From NCBI GenBank assembly GCA_048393055.1, contig DBFJJS010000007.1, positions 1 to 42,896 of the forward strand: a DNA stretch of 42,896 bases, written 5' to 3'. The stretch is from Faeciplasma sp048393055 (GTDB taxonomy: Bacteria > Bacillota > Clostridia > Oscillospirales > Ruminococcaceae). The first letter of the stretch is position 1; each line of letters begins with the position of its first letter. The notes beneath the pieces were generated by a model. The model worked only from the letters and a program-made list of their open reading frames with translations, ran no database searches and had not been told where the DNA came from. Shown piece after piece: positions 39,815-42,896 of the stretch. The position numbers were made by a program, and so were the translations under genes.

Positions 39815-40774
39815 TCAATCCCCTCTTAAGCGGTACAGCATAGCCGCGCCTATAATTCCGGCGTCGTTGCCAAGCGATGCTGTAACAATATTGGTGTTGC
39901 GGCTTCCGCGCCTTGTGTAAATCTGACCGGCAACAAGCCTTTTAAGCGGCTGCAAAAGCGCGTCGCCCTCGTTGCAGACTCCCCCGCCTATGCACAAAAC
40001 CTCAGGCTGAAAAATGTTTATTACATTTGCAACTCCTGCGGCAAGATATTTTATATAGCAGCAGACAACCTCACGCGCGGCAGCGTCTCCCATGCGCATG
40101 GCTTCAAACGCAAGCTTTGCGGATATCTTGCCCTTTTCCCTTGAAAGCCCGCATATCAGCGACTCCGGATGCGCCTCAGCAGCCTGCTCCGTCATTCTGA
40201 CAAGCCCCGTCGCGGATGAGAATACCTCAAAACAGCCCCGCCTGCCGCAACTGCACTCGGGGCCGTTTACGTCTATAACCATATGCCCCAGTTCAGCGCC
40301 GGCATGGTTGAAGCCGGAGTATATCTTTTTGTTTATGATGACCCCTCCGCCGACTCCCGTGCCGAGCGTTATGCAGACAGCGTCCTTAACTCCCCTTGCA
40401 CTTCCCGCTACATATTCGCCGTATGCAGCGGCGTTGGCGTCGTTTTCTATATACGCGGGCATGCCAAGCTCGTGCTCAAGTATTTTTACGGCGGGAGTGT
40501 TGTAAAGGCTGAGGTTGTTGGCATATTCGATAACGCCAGAGACGGGGTTAACGGCGCCAGGCGAGCCGAGCCCGACCGACTCTATCTCGTCTAATCTTAG
40601 ACCGGCGCAGACTGCCGCGTCTTTTGCCGCCGCCGCGCAGCCAAGGATTATCTCAATGCCGGAGGCTGTTTTGTCCGTAGTGCGCTTAACCCTCGACAGT
40701 ATCTCAAAGCTGTCAGAAATAACGGACGCGGCAATGTTCGTCCCGCCAAGGTCGATTCCCAAATGATAGCTCAT
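39815..40774 (-). CDS. ROK-family sugar kinase (glucokinase type)
   Basis: A 319-residue ROK kinase. The phosphate motif is LGIDLGGTNIAAS at the N-terminus, followed by ENDANAAAYGEY, TLGTGVGGGVII and the ROK zinc site CSCGRRGCFE. The His ligand is in AELGHMVID. This set is typical of Firmicutes glucokinase; an N-acetylhexosamine kinase cannot be excluded. No DNA-binding domain is present, so it is an enzyme and not a repressor. It begins eight bases after pepF. Confidence 0.92.
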   Translation of the reverse strand: MSYHLGIDLGGTNIAASVISDSFEILSRVKRTTDKTASGIEIILGCAAAAKDAAVCAGLRLDEIESVGLGSPGAVNPVSGVIEYANNLSLYNTPAVKILEHELGMPAYIENDANAAAYGEYVAGSARGVKDAVCITLGTGVGGGVIINKKIYSGFNHAGAELGHMVIDVNGPECSCGRRGCFEVFSSATGLVRMTEQAAEAHPESLICGLSREKGKISAKLAFEAMRMGDAAAREVVCCYIKYLAAGVANVINIFQPEVLCIGGGVCNEGDALLQPLKRLVAGQIYTRRGSRNTNIVTASLGNDAGIIGAAMLYRLRGD

Positions 40775-40782
40775 TGCTACGA

Positions 40783-42585
40783 TCAGCCGAGCAGCTCGTC
40801 GAGCTCGTCTATAAGCTTTCCGAACAACTCGAGCGCATCTGAAACCGGCTTTGGCGAATTCATATCTACGCCTGCAAGCTTCAAAAGCGTTATCGGATCA
40901 GCTGACGAGCCGCCGGACAGGAACTTCAGATAGTCCTTTACAGCAGGTTCGCCCTCCTTCAGAATGCGCTGGGAAAGAGCGATCGCAGCTGAGAAGCCGG
41001 TTGCATACTGGAATACATAGAAGTTGTAATAGAAGTGAGGTATCCTTTCCCACTCAAAATCGATTTCACGGTCGACAACTATATCCTCACCGTAATAATC
41101 GGCGTTGAGTTTGTGATAAAGGGCGCAAAGGCTGTCGGCGGTAAGGCTCTCGCCGCGCTCCGCCATCTCGCAGGTCAAAAGCTCAAACTCCGCAAACATA
41201 GTCTGACGGTAGAGCGTTGTCCTGAACTGCTCTAAGAAGTAATTGATAAGATACGCCCTTTCCTTCTTCTCGGCAGTCTTGCCGAGAAGATACTGCATAA
41301 GAAGCGCCTCGTTGCAGGTGGACGCCACCTCAGCCACAAATATTACGTAATCACTGGTAGCATAGGGCTGATTCTTCTTTGAAAGATAGGAGTGAAGCGC
41401 GTGACCCATTTCGTGAACAAGTGTAAATTCACTGTCAAGCGTGTCCTTGTGGTTTAAAAGCACATACGGATGCGGTCTTGCACCGGCGGAATATGCTCCC
41501 GAGCGTTTTCCTGTATTCTCGTATACGTCTATCCAACGATTTGCAAAGCCCTCCCTGAGCATGTCGGTATAATTTTTGCCCAAAACCTGCATGGCGTCAA
41601 GAATCTCTTTTTTAGCGTCCTCAAAGCTGACCCTGGTGTTTGCCTCGGCCACCATCGGAACGTAGATATCATACATATGAAGCTCGTCTACGCCCAAAAG
41701 CTTCTTTCTGAGCTTCATGTACTTATGCAGATAACCCATGTTTGCATGAACGGCATCGATAAGATTGTGATAAACAGAGGTTGGGACTTCGTTTACCGAA
41801 AGAGCTGCCTCCAGCGCAGAGGAATACTTTCTCGCCCGCGATTTAAATATTTTCTGCTTTACCTCACCGTAATAAAGCGCCGCAAGCGTGTTTTTGTACT
41901 GCTCATAGGTATGATACAGATTTTCAAACGCCTGCTTTCTTATCTGCCTGTCCTGATTTTCAAGGTATGTCACATAGTTTCCGTTTGTAAGAGGGCTTTC
42001 GCTTCCGTCTGCCAAGGCAACGGGCGGGAACTTGATGTCCGCGCTTTCAAATGTGCTGTACACATCATCCGCAACGCTTGTCACCTGTCCTGCGGAAGCC
42101 AAAATCGCCTCCTCGGGTTCTGAAAGCGTGTGCTCCTTCATAAGGCGTACCTTGTCTATAATGCGCTTATAGGTCAGAAGCTCAGGCTCTTCCCTGTAAA
42201 ACCTCTCGACGGTCTCGTCCGAAGCCGCGATTATCTCAGGCACTTCAAACGCGCTCGCCTCTCTTACCTTTACATACAGGTTCATAAACCTGCCCTTAAA
42301 GTCCTGATACTTAGCGACGGTGGAATCCTGGTCGTTTTTACGCATTGCGTAATTTGCCAGTCTGTCGATTTCCATGGAAAATTTGTCCTCAAACCTGAAA
42401 AATTCCAAAAGCGTCGCAGCGCTCGACATCAGCCTGCCTTTATATGACGCCAGCTTATCAACCATGCCGGAAGCCTTTTCAAAGTCGGAAAGCCATGCGT
42501 CGTCGCTTTCGTAAAGGTCGGCAAGATTCCATTTGTATTCTTCGGGAATCTCGTCGCGATTTAAAATTTTATTCTGCTCTGCCAT
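40783..42585 (-). CDS. pepF: Oligoendopeptidase F (M3B zinc peptidase)
   Basis: Cytosolic metallopeptidase of 600 residues, the usual PepF length. The zinc site is HEMGH (391-395) with the third ligand E419 in VAEVASTCNEALL. The N-terminal helical domain and EEYKWNLADLYESDDAW opening are typical. The start ATG (42583-42585) follows GGGAGGACT; about 50 upstream in-frame codons run through the promoter and are rejected. It is the first gene of the pepF-ROK-LURP-ruvX operon. Confidence 0.97.
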   Translation of the reverse strand: MAEQNKILNRDEIPEEYKWNLADLYESDDAWLSDFEKASGMVDKLASYKGRLMSSAATLLEFFRFEDKFSMEIDRLANYAMRKNDQDSTVAKYQDFKGRFMNLYVKVREASAFEVPEIIAASDETVERFYREEPELLTYKRIIDKVRLMKEHTLSEPEEAILASAGQVTSVADDVYSTFESADIKFPPVALADGSESPLTNGNYVTYLENQDRQIRKQAFENLYHTYEQYKNTLAALYYGEVKQKIFKSRARKYSSALEAALSVNEVPTSVYHNLIDAVHANMGYLHKYMKLRKKLLGVDELHMYDIYVPMVAEANTRVSFEDAKKEILDAMQVLGKNYTDMLREGFANRWIDVYENTGKRSGAYSAGARPHPYVLLNHKDTLDSEFTLVHEMGHALHSYLSKKNQPYATSDYVIFVAEVASTCNEALLMQYLLGKTAEKKERAYLINYFLEQFRTTLYRQTMFAEFELLTCEMAERGESLTADSLCALYHKLNADYYGEDIVVDREIDFEWERIPHFYYNFYVFQYATGFSAAIALSQRILKEGEPAVKDYLKFLSGGSSADPITLLKLAGVDMNSPKPVSDALELFGKLIDELDELLG

Positions 42586-42625
42586 AATATTCAGTCCTCC
42601 CGTTTGAAAATTATTCTTCTTAGTA

Positions 42626-42654
42626 AGTTTAGCACAATCGCCGCCAGTTGTAAA
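42626..42654 (-). promoter_or_regulatory. Sigma-A promoter of the pepF operon
   Basis: Minus strand: -35 TTTACA (42649-42654), 17-bp spacer, -10 TAAACT (42626-42631). Confidence 0.7.
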
Positions 42655-42693
42655 TACGATTTGAAAAGTATCTTGCAAACCCGTCATAGGCAT

Positions 42694-42729
42694 AAAAAAC
42701 AGAGAGCGCTTCAAAATCAAAGCGCTCTC
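42694..42729 (-). terminator. Terminator of the gene entering from the right edge
   Basis: Minus-strand stem with 10-bp arms gagagcgctt (42702-42711) / aagcgctctc (42720-42729), followed by T6 (42694-42699). Confidence 0.88.
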
Positions 42730-42765
42730 CGCCGTTTGCAAAGTAAAACGTATTTATGTGTTCAA

Positions 42766-42896
42766 TTAACCAAGTGAAGGCTCAATCGGGTCTTCAATCT
42801 CTACGGAAGACTCTATCACGCCCTTGCAGGCAGCGCAGAAGCCGGTGCCGTTGTCAGTATGAGGATATACGATGAATCTACCATTTACGATAAGCG
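42766..42896 (-). CDS. C-terminal fragment of an unidentified protein with a CxxC pair
   Basis: Only the last 42 residues are in the window. The reading ends NGTGFCAACKGVIESSVEIE and a further 11 residues to a TAA at 42766-42768. The CAAC pair suggests a zinc or redox site, perhaps half of a zinc ribbon. The downstream terminator supports a real gene. Family unknown. Confidence 0.7.
   Translation of the reverse strand, partial: LIVNGRFIVYPHTDNGTGFCAACKGVIESSVEIEDPIEPSLG

Overview
The window looks like a chromosomal segment of a spore-forming Clostridia species (Bacillota), most likely of the Oscillospiraceae/Ruminococcaceae type. The evidence is spoIVA next to a SipL-like gene, a PdaA-like deacetylase, an IreB/RuvX/DUF1292 gene set, a tRNA-Phe T-box, a Firmicutes-type 6S RNA, and genes with strong Shine-Dalgarno sites and AGA/ATA-rich codon use. 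The genus assignment is inference. No phage, insertion sequence, CRISPR array, tRNA or rRNA was seen.

Left part (1-11 kb): a minus-strand group holds a C_GCAxxG_C_C protein, a nuclease-like/winged-helix protein and an OmpR-type two-component pair whose kinase is cut by the window edge. A DUF3237-like lipoprotein follows, then a short 16-bp tandem repeat. Next come an ECF sigma factor with an overlapping membrane-anchored partner, and a parE-parC-like type IIA topoisomerase pair with an unusual quinolone-contact residue.

Middle (11-28.6 kb): a YabM/SpoVB-like flippase, HU and RqcP lie in series. A PdaA-like deacetylase lipoprotein and IreB follow. A tRNA-Phe T-box leader precedes a geranylgeranyl-reductase-like flavoprotein and pheS-pheT. 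The queA / three-helix membrane protein / tgt / mntP / HAD phosphatase unit comes next, then the lysine genes asd-dapA-dapB, and then DUF1292 with an intracellular GH8 exo-oligoxylanase.

Right part (28.7-42.9 kb): sipL-spoIVA (spore coat basement layer) sits behind a sigma-E-like promoter. It is followed by a stripped Rnf/Nqr-like membrane trio (D, E and A homologues, with most cofactor residues lost and no B, C or G) plus a membrane-anchored DUF4015-like protein. After an orphan gene and rpe there is about 1.1 kb without a convincing gene. On the minus strand this stretch has a consensus sigma-A promoter, three diverged repeat modules each carrying a ribosome-binding-site-like tract with an 8-10 codon reading frame, and a strong terminator. 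A DUF1292 gene, 6S RNA and a pepF-ROK-LURP-ruvX operon complete the window.

The two best candidates for undescribed biology are the repeat-bearing transcript at about 36.95-38.04 kb and the cofactor-poor RnfD-E-A-like trio at 33.1-35.5 kb. The placement of a flavoprotein as the first gene under a Phe T-box is a third.
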